Under the pieces are notes generated by a model that was not told the DNA's origin, ran no database searches, and saw only the letters and a program-made list of their open reading frames with translations. A stretch of 13,427 nt of DNA from an uncultured Clostridia bacterium (GTDB lineage Bacteria > Bacillota > Clostridia > Peptostreptococcales > Anaerovoracaceae). The first letter of the stretch is position 1. Each line of letters starts with the position of its first letter. Below, in pieces: positions 6,627 through 13,427 of this stretch. The stretch lies in assembly GCA_945788655.1 (NCBI GenBank), contig CALZMV010000025.1:1-13427 (forward strand). The letters are read 5' to 3'. The position numbers were made by a program, and so were the translations under genes.

Positions 6627-6959
6627 ATGGTAATAGATTTTGATAAAATTGAATTAAGCATTCTAGAACATTTTAAAGGCGGAGAAAATGTCACAAAAGC
6701 CCACATGTTTGTCGACGATAATAATCGTATGCTAAAGGGACTTCTTGAGCCCGGCGCTTCAATAGGACTTCACAAACACGAAGGAAGCAGTGAAATAATA
6801 TATATTACAAGCGGCAAAGGCAAGGTACTGTTTCAGGGAGAAGATATTCCTCTGAAAGCAGGAGATGTTCACTATTGTCCTGAAGGGTGCGAGCACAGCC
6901 TCATAAATGACAGTAACGGGGATCTGACCTTTTTTGCAGTCGTTCCAAATCACAGATAA
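6627..6959 (+). CDS. Small single-domain cupin protein
   Basis: A 110-residue cytosolic beta-barrel protein of the cupin_2 type. Both family motifs are complete: motif 1 G-X5-HXH-X4-E-X6-G within GLHKHEGSSEIIYITSG, and motif 2 G-X5-PXG-X2-H-X3-N within GDVHYCPEGCEHSLIN. The three histidines and glutamate needed to hold a metal ion are therefore all present, so it is probably metal-binding and perhaps an enzyme or sensor. Single-domain cupins of this size have very diverse roles and no substrate can be assigned. AGGGAGG lies 8 bases before the ATG. The gene is monocistronic, divergent from nth and closed by a terminator 18 bases after its stop. Confidence 0.92.
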   Translation: MVIDFDKIELSILEHFKGGENVTKAHMFVDDNNRMLKGLLEPGASIGLHKHEGSSEIIYITSGKGKVLFQGEDIPLKAGDVHYCPEGCEHSLINDSNGDLTFFAVVPNHR

Positions 6960-6977
6960 CATTTGCCCATATAACGG

Positions 6978-7008
6978 AAAAAACAGTTCACAGAGGAACT
7001 GTTTTTTT
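6978..7008. terminator. Bidirectional terminator between cupin and alarmone synthetase genes
   Basis: The stem pairs AAAAAACAGTTC (6978-6989) with GAACTGTTTTTT (6996-7007) around the loop ACAGAG. The plus strand has seven Ts and the minus strand six at the 3' side, so it can end both the plus-strand cupin transcript and the converging minus-strand alarmone synthetase transcript. Confidence 0.92.
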
Positions 7009-7043
7009 CTGATTCAATATTGGAGTTTATTGTATGAAAAAAA

Positions 7044-7730
7044 TTATTTGTGTAACTTGCTTTTTAACGCTCCCATTCTTCTGTCAAGTTCTGCACTGAT
7101 TTCAGCACATCTCTGAAGTTCTTCTGCCATATCATCCGTAAATTGGCTGTCCTTCTTATACCTTAACTGATGTTCAAGAGCTGCCCATGAATCCATAGCA
7201 ATGGTTCTGAGCTGAATCTCAACTTTCATCAATTTTTTTTCGTTAGCTAAAAATATAGGAACCTGAACAATCAAATGTAAGCTTCTATATCCGTTAGGTT
7301 TTGGATTTTCTATGTAATCTTTCTTGTTAAGAAGAATAATATCATCCTGCTTTAGCAAAGCATCTGCAACCAGATAAACGTCCTCCGGAAAAGAACATAT
7401 TACTCGTACTCCTGCAACGTCATGCAGGTTTTCTTCGATAGAGCTTACTGTAAAAGGTTTATCTATTTTATCCAGCTTACCCTTAATACTCTGTATTTTT
7501 TTTAGCCTGCTTTGAATACTGCTTATTGGATTTCTATCATGCTGGAGTGAGAATTCCTCATTAAGTACTCTGAGTTTTGTTTCAATCTCCATAATGGCAC
7601 ATTTATAATACACCATCAGGTCATCAAAATTCTTTAAAATCGGTGTAGACAATTCCACGATACTTTCATTTATCAGCGAATCTATATCGTCTTTTCGTTC
7701 CTGACTCTTTTTTAAAAATCTTTCTAACAT
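7044..7730 (-). CDS. Small alarmone synthetase, (p)ppGpp synthetase (RelP/RelQ type)
   Basis: A 228-residue protein with a RelA/SpoT synthetase domain only: no HD hydrolase, TGS or ACT domain, so it should make but not degrade (p)ppGpp by transferring pyrophosphate from ATP to GDP or GTP. Visible motifs are IQSRLKKI (R75, K78) for ATP binding, DVAGVRV (D104) for the catalytic metal, NPKPNGYRSLHLIV (147-155) for the guanosine-nucleotide loop, and VEIQLRTIAMDSWAALEH, in which E171 is the catalytic glutamate. The N-terminal 60 residues and C-terminal tail are helical, as in tetrameric RelP/RelQ enzymes; which of the two it resembles more cannot be settled here. AAGGA lies ten bases before the ATG. 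It lies 104 bases downstream of metY on the same strand with no convincing terminator between, so partial readthrough is possible. It ends at the bidirectional terminator. Confidence 0.93.
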   Translation of the reverse strand: MLERFLKKSQERKDDIDSLINESIVELSTPILKNFDDLMVYYKCAIMEIETKLRVLNEEFSLQHDRNPISSIQSRLKKIQSIKGKLDKIDKPFTVSSIEENLHDVAGVRVICSFPEDVYLVADALLKQDDIILLNKKDYIENPKPNGYRSLHLIVQVPIFLANEKKLMKVEIQLRTIAMDSWAALEHQLRYKKDSQFTDDMAEELQRCAEISAELDRRMGALKSKLHK

Positions 7731-7755
7731 TATTGCTATGTCCTTTCATGCTCTT

Positions 7756-7764
7756 ATACTAGCA
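7756..7764 (-). promoter_or_regulatory. Possible extended -10 promoter element for the alarmone synthetase
   Basis: Minus-strand TGCTAGTAT (TGn plus a -10-like hexamer) lies about 25 bases before the gene's ATG; no good -35 is seen upstream. The rest of the 7731-7834 gap shows no convincing hairpin terminator for metY. Confidence 0.3.
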
Positions 7765-7834
7765 CCGGAAGTATTCATTTTGGTGTGGAAAAAATGGGTT
7801 TTCTGTGAAATAATTTCCTTCAAACAACGATATA

Positions 7835-9118
7835 TTAATCAATCTTTGCAAGAGCCTGTTCAAAATCTTTAATAATGTCATCAATAGATTCGAGCCCAAC
7901 AGAAACTCTGATTAAAGATGGGCTGATTCCTGCAGCAAGCTGCTGTTCATCTGTCATCTGTCTGTGAGTTGTGCTTGCAGGATGAAGTACACTTGTTCTG
8001 ATATCCCCAACGTGAACTACGATACTTGATAGTTCGAGATTTTCCAGAAACTTTTCACCTGCAGCTCTTCCGCCCTTTACACCGAAGGATAATACTGCGC
8101 CTGCTCCATCAGGAAGGTATTTCTTTCCTAAGTCATAGTACTTATCCCCTTCAAGTCCAGGATAAACGATAAAGTCAACCTTTGGATGATTCTTGAGATA
8201 TTTTGCTAAAGCCAAAGCATTTTCGGAATGTTTTTCCATTCTGATTGGAAGTGTCTGAAGTCCCTGATGAGTAAGATATGCGTTCATAGGAGCCATTGTG
8301 CATCCGAAATCTCTTATCAGCACAGCTTTTAATCTTGTGCAGAATGCTGCATTTCCAAACTTTTCATAGAAGTTTAAGCCATGATAGCTTTCGTCAGGCT
8401 GAGCAAGGTTTGGGAACTTGTCATTGGCAGCCCAGTCAAAATTGCCTCCTTCTACTACGCATCCACCTACACAGCTCGCATGTCCGTCTGCAAACTTTGT
8501 TGTAGATTGAATAACGATATTTGCACCATGTTCAATAGGTCTGCAAAGAGCAGGGCTTGCAAGAGTATTGTCTACAATAAGAGGAACGCCCATAATCTTA
8601 GCAGCTTCTGCAAATTTTTCAATATCTAAAACACTTAAAGCGGGGTTTCCCAAGGTTTCACCGAATAACGCTTTTGTATTTGGTTTTGCAAGCTTAACAA
8701 TTTCTTCAACGGAAATATCCTGATCTATAAATGTAGTTTCAATTCCAAGTCTCTTTAGAGAAACGCTGAGCAGATTGTATGTTCCGCCATAGATATTGGA
8801 AGCCGCAATGATGTGATCTCCTGCATTGCAAATATTTAGAAAAGTGATCAGTGAAGCTGCCTGACCCGCAGAAGTTGCCATGCCGGCTGTGCCACCTTCA
8901 AGAAGAGCCATCTTCTGTTCTAATGCATCGACAGTTGGGCTTCCAAGTCTTGTGTACATGTGGTTAGGGCTTTCTAAATCAAAAAGCTCTGCGACATCCT
9001 TTGCATTATAATATCTGTATGTTGTGTTCTGAACGATTGGAAGCACCTGTGGCTGTCCGCTTTCTGCCTTATATGTACCGTGTACGCATTTTGTGTCAAA
9101 ACCTTTGTTCTTAATCAT
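7835..9118 (-). CDS. metY: O-acetylhomoserine sulfhydrylase (homocysteine synthase)
   Basis: A PLP enzyme of the Cys/Met-metabolism family, making homocysteine (or methionine from methanethiol) and acetate from O-acetylhomoserine and sulfide. The 427 residues match the longer MetY subgroup, as do LPIVQNTTYRYY near the start, GGNFDW after the active site, GLNFYEKFGNAAF (248-260) and the ending HPASTTHRQM...GISPSLIRVSVGLE. Active-site elements are YTRLGSPT (Y55, R57), D183 in IVDNTLASP, Schiff-base K208 in STTKFADGHAS, and R404 for the substrate carboxylate. A methionine gamma-lyase or cystathionine enzyme is less likely given the length and these features. GAGG lies about ten bases before the ATG. 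The leader is only about 50 bases, with no S-box or T-box, so control probably works through the divergent GntR regulator or another protein. Confidence 0.92.
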   Translation of the reverse strand: MIKNKGFDTKCVHGTYKAESGQPQVLPIVQNTTYRYYNAKDVAELFDLESPNHMYTRLGSPTVDALEQKMALLEGGTAGMATSAGQAASLITFLNICNAGDHIIAASNIYGGTYNLLSVSLKRLGIETTFIDQDISVEEIVKLAKPNTKALFGETLGNPALSVLDIEKFAEAAKIMGVPLIVDNTLASPALCRPIEHGANIVIQSTTKFADGHASCVGGCVVEGGNFDWAANDKFPNLAQPDESYHGLNFYEKFGNAAFCTRLKAVLIRDFGCTMAPMNAYLTHQGLQTLPIRMEKHSENALALAKYLKNHPKVDFIVYPGLEGDKYYDLGKKYLPDGAGAVLSFGVKGGRAAGEKFLENLELSSIVVHVGDIRTSVLHPASTTHRQMTDEQQLAAGISPSLIRVSVGLESIDDIIKDFEQALAKID

Positions 9119-9177
9119 AATTCAATTACCTCTTCTCGTCTTTATATTATTCTTTTTTTTTTAATGTCACATTAGAA

Positions 9178-9206
9178 ATTCTATCATTTTTTTGTTGAAA
9201 GTCCAA
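9178..9206 (-). promoter_or_regulatory. metY promoter (TTGGAC-17-TAGAAT)
   Basis: The -35 is TTGGAC at 9206-9201 and the -10 is TAGAAT at 9183-9178, with a 17-base spacer. The expected start is near 9171, leaving a leader of about 52 bases that contains an A-run but no riboswitch fold. Confidence 0.7.
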
Positions 9207-9222
9207 GGAATTTTTAAGTTAT

Positions 9223-9240
9223 TTTGTAAAGAGGTACAAA
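9223..9240. promoter_or_regulatory. Inverted repeat between divergent metY and GntR promoters, candidate operator
   Basis: TTTGTA and TACAAA form a perfect 6-bp inverted repeat around a 6-base centre. It lies 16 bases beyond the metY -35 and 8 bases before the GntR -35. The TTGTA/TACAA half-sites resemble those seen for FCD-type GntR regulators, whose operators usually have a shorter centre. Binding by the adjacent regulator is inferred from position. Confidence 0.55.
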
Positions 9241-9248
9241 GGCTGTTC

Positions 9249-9278
9249 TTGACTGTAATTGCAGTTAAATGTTAAAAT
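9249..9278 (+). promoter_or_regulatory. GntR gene promoter (TTGACT-18-TAAAAT)
   Basis: The -35 is TTGACT at 9249-9254 and the -10 is TAAAAT at 9273-9278, with an 18-base spacer. The predicted start is near 9285, about 34 bases before the ATG at 9319. Its presence also argues that the reading frame opening at 9259 is not the true start. Confidence 0.65.
9252..9265. promoter_or_regulatory. Imperfect palindrome overlapping the GntR promoter
   Basis: ACTGTAATTGCAGT is a 14-base palindrome with one mismatched pair. It starts inside the -35 and covers the first half of the spacer, a position suited to autorepression. No known consensus is claimed. Confidence 0.35.
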
Positions 9279-9304
9279 TGTATACGATTTATCTTCTATT
9301 GAGA

Positions 9305-9310
9305 TGGAGG
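9305..9310 (+). promoter_or_regulatory. GntR ribosome binding site
   Basis: TGGAGG, 8 bases before the ATG at 9319. It overlaps the in-frame ATG at 9304, so that codon is not the start. Confidence 0.85.
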
Positions 9311-9318
9311 CAAAAGGA

Positions 9319-9987
9319 ATGAACAATACGATAAGCCTTGACTTTTTAAGCAATGACTATAAAGACAAAAAAACTCCTGCACAGCTTGCAGAAGAAGCAA
9401 TAGAAATCGATATTATTACCGGGAGGATTCCTTCCGGAAAAAGAATCAATGAGCAGGATATATGCAGGCGCTTCAACATGAGCCGCACTCCTGTCAGGGA
9501 AATACTCAGAAGAATTGAAGGAAACGGTCTTGCCAAGTCGATACCAAACCGAGGTGTTTTTGCAGTTGGTATGACTCAGCAGGACGTTGATGATATTTTT
9601 TATCTCAAAACACTTCTTGAAGTTCAATGTGTAAGATGGGCCATTGAACGTATCACATCCGATCAAATGGAACTACTTGAAGAAACCTTTGATTTCATGC
9701 AGTTTTACACTATGAGCGGCGACTTGGACAAAATTCTTCGTATTAACAGCGGCTTTGATGCCATTATCTATAATGCGGCACATAATAAGGAATTGGAGCG
9801 GCGCCTTAATAGATACAATTTTTTAATAAACTATGCAAACGCAGATGTAAAATATCCTCTAAACTACCTCCCTACCGTTTTGGAGGAGCACAGAGCCATA
9901 TTCGATGCTTTCGTAGCCAAAGATCCTGACAAAGGAGCCGAAGCAACAGAAATTCATCTGTATAAGACCATGCTTAGAAGAAAATAA
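9319..9987 (+). CDS. GntR-family transcriptional regulator with FCD ligand-binding domain
   Basis: A 222-residue cytosolic regulator of the FadR subfamily. The winged helix-turn-helix covers about 18-84: AEEAIEIDIITGRIPSGKRINEQD, then the recognition helix MSRTPVREILRRIEGNGL and wing SIPNRGVFAVG. The all-helical FCD domain follows (about 90-220). In most FCD domains a D-X3-H pair and two later histidines hold a metal; here H191 (EEHRAIFDAF) and H213 are present, but the first pair reads N143-X3-D147, so the ligand pocket may differ from the usual one. Upstream in-frame starts at 9259 (TTG) and 9304 (ATG) are rejected because the promoter and ribosome binding site lie there. It is divergent from metY, with a shared inverted repeat between the promoters. 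Its stop is 6 bases from the converging mntP stop, with no terminator visible. Confidence 0.93.
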   Translation: MNNTISLDFLSNDYKDKKTPAQLAEEAIEIDIITGRIPSGKRINEQDICRRFNMSRTPVREILRRIEGNGLAKSIPNRGVFAVGMTQQDVDDIFYLKTLLEVQCVRWAIERITSDQMELLEETFDFMQFYTMSGDLDKILRINSGFDAIIYNAAHNKELERRLNRYNFLINYANADVKYPLNYLPTVLEEHRAIFDAFVAKDPDKGAEATEIHLYKTMLRRK

Positions 9988-9993
9988 AAGATG

Positions 9994-10569
9994 TTAACCG
10001 ATCATCCCAAGGTGCTCAACCAGGATTTTCACTCCGATGGCGATCAATATTATACCGCCGGCAAGAGTTGCCTTATCCTTGTACTGGGCACCAAATTTTT
10101 TGCCTATTAACACACCTATTGCAGAAAGAACAAAGGTTGTGGCCGCAATTGTCCCTGCTGCGCCAAAAATATTTACATGAAGGAAAGCCATTGAGATTCC
10201 TACTGCCAGCGCATCTATGCTGGTTGCGATTGCCAGAATAAAAATTTCTTTGATATCCAGCCTATCAACTATAGCATTTGTTTCTTCCTCATCTTCACCC
10301 TTAATTACGTCTAAAACCATCTTTCCACCAATAAATAATAAAAGCACAAAAGCCACCCAATGGTCAAAAGAAACTATGTAATCCTGGAATTGAATTCCCA
10401 GAAAATATCCTGCGACGGGCATCAGTCCCTGGAACCCTCCAAAAAACAACGCTATGATGAATATATTCTTAAAGCCGGCTTTTCTCATAGAAAGGCCTTT
10501 GCAGACTGCTGCTGCAAAGGCATCCATTGATAAGCCTATTCCGATCATAAAAATCTCAAAATAGCTCAT
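9994..10569 (-). CDS. mntP: Manganese efflux pump MntP
   Basis: An inner-membrane Mn2+ exporter of the MntP (formerly DUF204) family; 191 residues, the usual length. The protein is an internal duplication with six predicted membrane helices. The paired acidic motifs typical of the family are GLSMDAFA (D16) in the first half and ATSIDALAVG (D119) in the second, joined by an acidic cytoplasmic loop GEDEEET (91-97). GGGAGAAG precedes the ATG. The gene begins 32 bases after the clpB stop with no terminator or clear promoter between, so it is probably carried on the clpB transcript. The gap is too small for the yybP-ykoY manganese riboswitch that often controls this gene. It converges on the GntR gene. 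Confidence 0.95.
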   Translation of the reverse strand: MSYFEIFMIGIGLSMDAFAAAVCKGLSMRKAGFKNIFIIALFFGGFQGLMPVAGYFLGIQFQDYIVSFDHWVAFVLLLFIGGKMVLDVIKGEDEEETNAIVDRLDIKEIFILAIATSIDALAVGISMAFLHVNIFGAAGTIAATTFVLSAIGVLIGKKFGAQYKDKATLAGGIILIAIGVKILVEHLGMIG

Positions 10570-10601
10570 TTATTCTTCTCCCTAGTTTAATATTATTAAC
10601 A

Positions 10602-13193
10602 CTATTTAACACTGAAATCAAGCTTTTCGTCGCCCTTATCAATAACAACAGTCTGACCGTCATATACATCACATCTGATTATCATAGAGGCAATCTGAGT
10701 TTCAATATTCTTCTGCAGATAACGCTTAACCGGTCTCGCACCATAGTGAGCATCATATGCTTCATCGGCAATGAATTCTTTAGCTTCTTCTGTCAGCTCA
10801 AGCTTAATATCACGCTGTGCCAGTCTCTTTTCAAGGTCTTTTAGTGCAAGAGCTATTATCTCAATAATCTGACCCTTTGTCAATGGACTGAACAGAATAA
10901 TATCGTCTATTCTGTTTAAAAATTCAGGTCTGAAATAGTTCTTAAGCTGGCCTGTCACTCTTTCCTCTACTTCAGCCGGAATCATACCGTTATCCTGAGT
11001 GTTTTCAATCAAATCCTGGCTTCCTATATTGGATGTCATAATTATAATTGTATTCTTGAAGTCAACAGTTCTTCCCTGATTATCAGTAAGACGTCCGTCA
11101 TCCAGGAGCTGAAGTAGTATATTAAACACGTCAGGGTGTGCTTTTTCTATTTCGTCAAACAATATTACGCTGTAAGGTTTGCGACGAACGGCTTCAGTAA
11201 GCTGTCCACCTTCATCATAGCCTACATATCCCGGAGGCGCTCCCACAAGTCTGGACACAGAATGTTTTTCCATGTATTCAGACATATCAATACGAATCAT
11301 ATTCTTTTCAGTGTCGAATAGTGACTCGGACAAAGCTTTAGCCAGCTCTGTTTTACCTACTCCTGTAGGTCCTAGGAAAATAAATGATCCTATAGGTCTC
11401 TTCTCATCCTTAAGACCCGCTCTGGCCCTTAAAATTGCTTCTGAGACAGCTTTTACTCCTGAATCCTGACCGATTACTCTTTCATGGAGAATATCAGGCA
11501 ATCTGAGGAGTTTATCCCTCTCTGTTTCAACAAGCTTTGATACAGGAATTCCGGTCCAGCCTGAAATAACCTCCGCTATTTCTTCTTCTGTAACTTCTTC
11601 CTTTAAAAGTCGTTCTTCATTAGAATCAGCAGCTTTTGACTTTTCTTCTTCGAGTTTTTTCTCGAGTTGTGCAAGTGTTCCGTATTTCAACTGTGCAAGT
11701 CGTTCAAGATCATATTTTCTCTCTGCATCTTCAATCTGATGTTTAACATCTTCAATCTGCTGTTTTAATTCCTTTAGTTCGCTTATTCCTTTCTTTTCAT
11801 TTTCCCACTGGGCACGCATAAGTGCATCTTCTTCTCTAAGCTCGGAAAGTTCTTTTTCTAAAGCTTCAAGACGAGCTTTTGAACCTTTATCTGTTTCTTT
11901 GCTTAAAGCCTGTTTTTCAATTTCCAGCTGCATTATCTTTCTTGAAGTTTCATCAAGTTCCTGAGGCAAGCTGTCTATTTCAGTTCTTATGCGAGCTGCA
12001 GCTTCGTCCATTAAGTCTATTGCCTTATCAGGTAAAAATCTGTCGCTGATGTATCTGTCTGATAATGTGGCGCATGCAATAAGAGCACCGTCAGTAATTC
12101 TCACGCCGTGATGTATTTCAAATCTCTCTTTTAATCCTCTTAGGATAGAAATAGTGTCCTCAACTGTAGGCTGATCTACTAAAACCTTCTGGAATCTTCT
12201 CTCAAGCGCCGCATCTTTTTCAATGTACTTGCGGTATTCATCCAATGTAGTCGCACCTATGCAGTGTAATTCTCCTCTGGCAAGCTTTGGCTTTAACAGA
12301 TTGCCGGCATCCATTGAGCCTTCAGTTCTGCCAGCACCTACGATATTGTGAATTTCATCGATAAAGAGAATAATTCTTCCTTCTGATTTTTCAACTTCAT
12401 TCAATACTGCTTTAAGTCTTTCTTCGAACTCACCTCTAAATTTAGCACCTGCGATCAAAGCCCCCATATCCAGTGCAAAAATAGTCTTATCCTTTAATCC
12501 TTCAGGAACATCTCCATTGAGTATTCTTTGAGCAAGTCCTTCTACAACTGCCGTCTTACCTACACCCGGTTCTCCTATAAGTACAGGATTGTTTTTCGTT
12601 CTTCTGGAAAGAATCTGAATGGCATGTCTGATTTCTGCATCTCTGCCTATTACAGGGTCAAGTTTACCCTCTCTTGCCATTTCAACAAGATCTCTGCCGT
12701 ACTTTGTCAGTGCCTCATAATTATCTTCAGGATTCTGGCTTGTCACTCTCTGGTTCCCCCTTACTTTAGAAAGTGCTGTTAAAAATCCTTCTTTTGTTAT
12801 TCCTAAAGTTTTCAGTATTCTGGCGCTTGAAGATTTGTTGTCATCAAGAATTGCCATATACATATGCTCTACGCTTACGTATTCATCTTTAAACTGCTCG
12901 GCAATTTTCTCTGCATCCATCAATACTTTTGAAAACTGTCTTGATGAGTACATATTGTCAGCGTTGCCTGAAACCTTAGGCATTCTGTCCAGCTCAGCCT
13001 GAACTGCTCCAATAAGAGCATCTAGATTCACATTATTATATTTTAAAAGCTTAGGAATTAGTCCATCCTTTTGTGTTAATAATGCCATATGAAGATGTTC
13101 AACTTCCAATGTCTGATGGCCATTTGCAATAGCTATATTCTGAGATTCCATAATTGCACTTTGTGCATTCTGTGTGTATTTTTCGATGTTCAT
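10602..13193 (-). CDS. clpB: ClpB protein disaggregase (AAA+ chaperone)
   Basis: A complete 863-residue hexameric ATPase that pulls aggregated proteins apart with DnaK help. Domains in order: N-terminal Clp repeat (1-145), first AAA+ module with Walker A GEPGVGKT (207-214), pore loop [10 protein letters not shown] (251-260), Walker B LFIDE (276-280) and arginine finger RR (332-333); the coiled-coil middle domain (about 408-525), which distinguishes ClpB from ClpA and ClpC; then the second module with Walker A GPTGVGKT (608-615), pore loop [11 protein letters not shown] (655-665) and Walker B ILFDE (677-681), and the small C-terminal domain ending near ARPVKRYLQ. No ClpP-binding tripeptide loop is evident. 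An AGGGGTG site precedes the ATG. A perfect CIRCE element upstream points to HrcA repression and heat induction; no CtsR tandem heptamers were seen. mntP follows after 32 bases. Confidence 0.98.
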   Translation of the reverse strand: MNIEKYTQNAQSAIMESQNIAIANGHQTLEVEHLHMALLTQKDGLIPKLLKYNNVNLDALIGAVQAELDRMPKVSGNADNMYSSRQFSKVLMDAEKIAEQFKDEYVSVEHMYMAILDDNKSSSARILKTLGITKEGFLTALSKVRGNQRVTSQNPEDNYEALTKYGRDLVEMAREGKLDPVIGRDAEIRHAIQILSRRTKNNPVLIGEPGVGKTAVVEGLAQRILNGDVPEGLKDKTIFALDMGALIAGAKFRGEFEERLKAVLNEVEKSEGRIILFIDEIHNIVGAGRTEGSMDAGNLLKPKLARGELHCIGATTLDEYRKYIEKDAALERRFQKVLVDQPTVEDTISILRGLKERFEIHHGVRITDGALIACATLSDRYISDRFLPDKAIDLMDEAAARIRTEIDSLPQELDETSRKIMQLEIEKQALSKETDKGSKARLEALEKELSELREEDALMRAQWENEKKGISELKELKQQIEDVKHQIEDAERKYDLERLAQLKYGTLAQLEKKLEEEKSKAADSNEERLLKEEVTEEEIAEVISGWTGIPVSKLVETERDKLLRLPDILHERVIGQDSGVKAVSEAILRARAGLKDEKRPIGSFIFLGPTGVGKTELAKALSESLFDTEKNMIRIDMSEYMEKHSVSRLVGAPPGYVGYDEGGQLTEAVRRKPYSVILFDEIEKAHPDVFNILLQLLDDGRLTDNQGRTVDFKNTIIIMTSNIGSQDLIENTQDNGMIPAEVEERVTGQLKNYFRPEFLNRIDDIILFSPLTKGQIIEIIALALKDLEKRLAQRDIKLELTEEAKEFIADEAYDAHYGARPVKRYLQKNIETQIASMIIRCDVYDGQTVVIDKGDEKLDFSVK

Positions 13194-13222
13194 AAAATCA
13201 CCCCTTTCAAACTTACAATGTA

Positions 13223-13251
13223 ATCATACACCCAAAAAAATCATTTGTAAA
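13223..13251 (-). promoter_or_regulatory. clpB promoter (TTTACA-17-TATGAT)
   Basis: The -35 is TTTACA at 13251-13246 and the -10 is TATGAT at 13228-13223, with a 17-base spacer. The predicted start is near 13216, about 23 bases before the ATG. It is the best promoter in the gap; nothing comparable is seen upstream of the CIRCE element. Confidence 0.75.
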
Positions 13252-13258
13252 GCATTTT

Positions 13259-13285
13259 TTAGCACTCAACGCAAAAGAGTGCTAA
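13259..13285. promoter_or_regulatory. CIRCE element (HrcA operator)
   Basis: An exact match to the consensus TTAGCACTC-N9-GAGTGCTAA. HrcA binds this site and represses heat-shock genes at normal temperature. It lies upstream of clpB, 7 bases beyond the predicted -35 of that gene. Confidence 0.96.
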
Positions 13286-13292
13286 CAATTTT

Positions 13293-13339
13293 CAAAAAAT
13301 AAAAAACATTACTTCCAGAAGTATATCCAGAAGTAATGT
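13293..13339 (-). terminator. Terminator of the gene at the right edge
   Basis: A 10-bp stem (ACATTACTTC at 13306-13315 with GAAGTAATGT at 13330-13339) around a 14-base loop is followed on the minus strand by TTTTTTATTTTTTG. It lies 10 bases past the stop of the gene entering from the right and ends just upstream of CIRCE. Confidence 0.88.
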
Positions 13340-13349
13340 CTATTAATCT

Positions 13350-13427
13350 TTACAGATATCTTACCCAAATAAACAATGTTGAAATTACCAGCACAACAAC
13401 GCTTGCCGGTACCATAAATTTGCAATA
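13350..13427 (-). CDS. C-terminal end of a membrane protein (cut by window edge)
   Basis: The last 25 codons of a gene entering from the right edge read YCKFMVPASVVVLVISTLF and then IWVRYL before a TAA at 13352-13350. One hydrophobic helix followed by a short polar tail is seen. The terminator directly downstream supports a real gene end in this frame. A K/R-Y-x-V-P opening to a last helix is common in transporters such as sodium-dependent symporters, but too little is visible to name the family. Confidence 0.65.
   Translation of the reverse strand, partial: YCKFMVPASVVVLVISTLFIWVRYL

Noticed and set aside
7765..7834. Terminator hairpin after metY
   Set aside because: Short complementary stretches (GAA/TTC, GTTT/AAAC) exist, but none makes a stable stem followed by a T-run.
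9143..9170. Alternative metY promoter GTGACA-16-AATATA
   Set aside because: Both hexamers and the spacing are poorer than TTGGAC-17-TAGAAT just upstream.
9119..9177. SAM (S-box) riboswitch or T-box ahead of metY
   Set aside because: The leader is about 52 bases, largely A-rich, with no paired stems of the required size and no antiterminator-terminator arrangement.
9259..9318. Longer GntR protein starting at the TTG at 9259 or ATG at 9304
   Set aside because: The first lies inside the promoter spacer and the second overlaps the TGGAGG ribosome binding site; the ATG at 9319 is correctly spaced.
10570..10601. yybP-ykoY manganese riboswitch ahead of mntP
   Set aside because: Only 32 bases separate clpB and mntP, far too short for this riboswitch; no such fold was recognised in the 3' end of clpB, though this was not computed.
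13194..13260. CtsR operator ahead of clpB
   Set aside because: No tandem GGTCAAA-type heptamers are present; CIRCE explains the control.
1..13427. Defence island, prophage, insertion sequence or CRISPR array
   Set aside because: SbcCD, a RelA-type synthetase and lipoproteins can occur near defence loci, but all genes here are ordinary chromosomal types, and no integrase, transposase, spaced repeats or toxin-antitoxin pair is present.

Overview
The window is an AT-rich chromosomal segment that looks like a low-GC Gram-positive, most likely an anaerobic Clostridia-type Firmicute. The clues are strong purine-rich ribosome binding sites, Gram-positive style regulatory sites (a CIRCE element ahead of clpB and a GAAC-N4-GTTC LexA-type box ahead of sbcD), many hairpin-plus-T-run terminators, and a PucR-family regulator, a stand-alone small alarmone synthetase and MntP. 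No phage, transposon, tRNA, rRNA or CRISPR sequence is visible. The genus cannot be settled from the sequence alone.

Layout from left to right. (1) 1-1794: the sbcD-sbcC DNA-end-processing nuclease operon on the minus strand, with sbcC cut by the window edge. Its promoter is consensus-quality with a LexA-type box in the spacer. (2) 1811-4236: a two-gene metabolic operon on the minus strand, an ornithine cyclodeaminase/alanine dehydrogenase-family oxidoreductase followed by a class I/II PLP aminotransferase. It has its own promoter, a perfect inverted repeat at the activator position and a terminator. (3) 4252-6624: an apparent minus-strand operon nth - small lipoprotein - pucR-type regulator, with an overlap and tight spacing. 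The regulator lies immediately upstream of the operon it probably controls. (4) 6627-7008: a small plus-strand cupin gene divergent from nth. (5) 7044-9206: metY (O-acetylhomoserine sulfhydrylase) followed on the minus strand by a small alarmone synthetase, with no clear terminator between them. (6) 9223-9987: a GntR/FCD regulator divergent from metY; the shared intergenic region holds two back-to-back promoters and an inverted repeat. (7) 9994-13285: clpB followed after 32 bp by mntP (manganese exporter), minus strand, preceded by a perfect CIRCE element. (8) 13293-13427: terminator and last 25 codons of a membrane protein gene.

Most of this is housekeeping and stress function (DNA repair, alarmone, disaggregase, metal efflux, sulfur assimilation). 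The most distinctive part is the PucR-regulated oxidoreductase plus aminotransferase pair, whose enzyme combination recalls the transaminase/ketimine-reductase pairing that makes cyclic imino acids. The second is the regulatory architecture: LexA box inside a promoter spacer, CIRCE upstream of the -35, and an operator between divergent metY/GntR promoters. Three start codons were chosen from ribosome-binding-site placement rather than taken as the longest frame (sbcD, nth, GntR). No gene-free stretch exceeds 300 bases; the largest gap is 4101-4337, which holds a promoter, an inverted repeat, a tandem repeat and a terminator.
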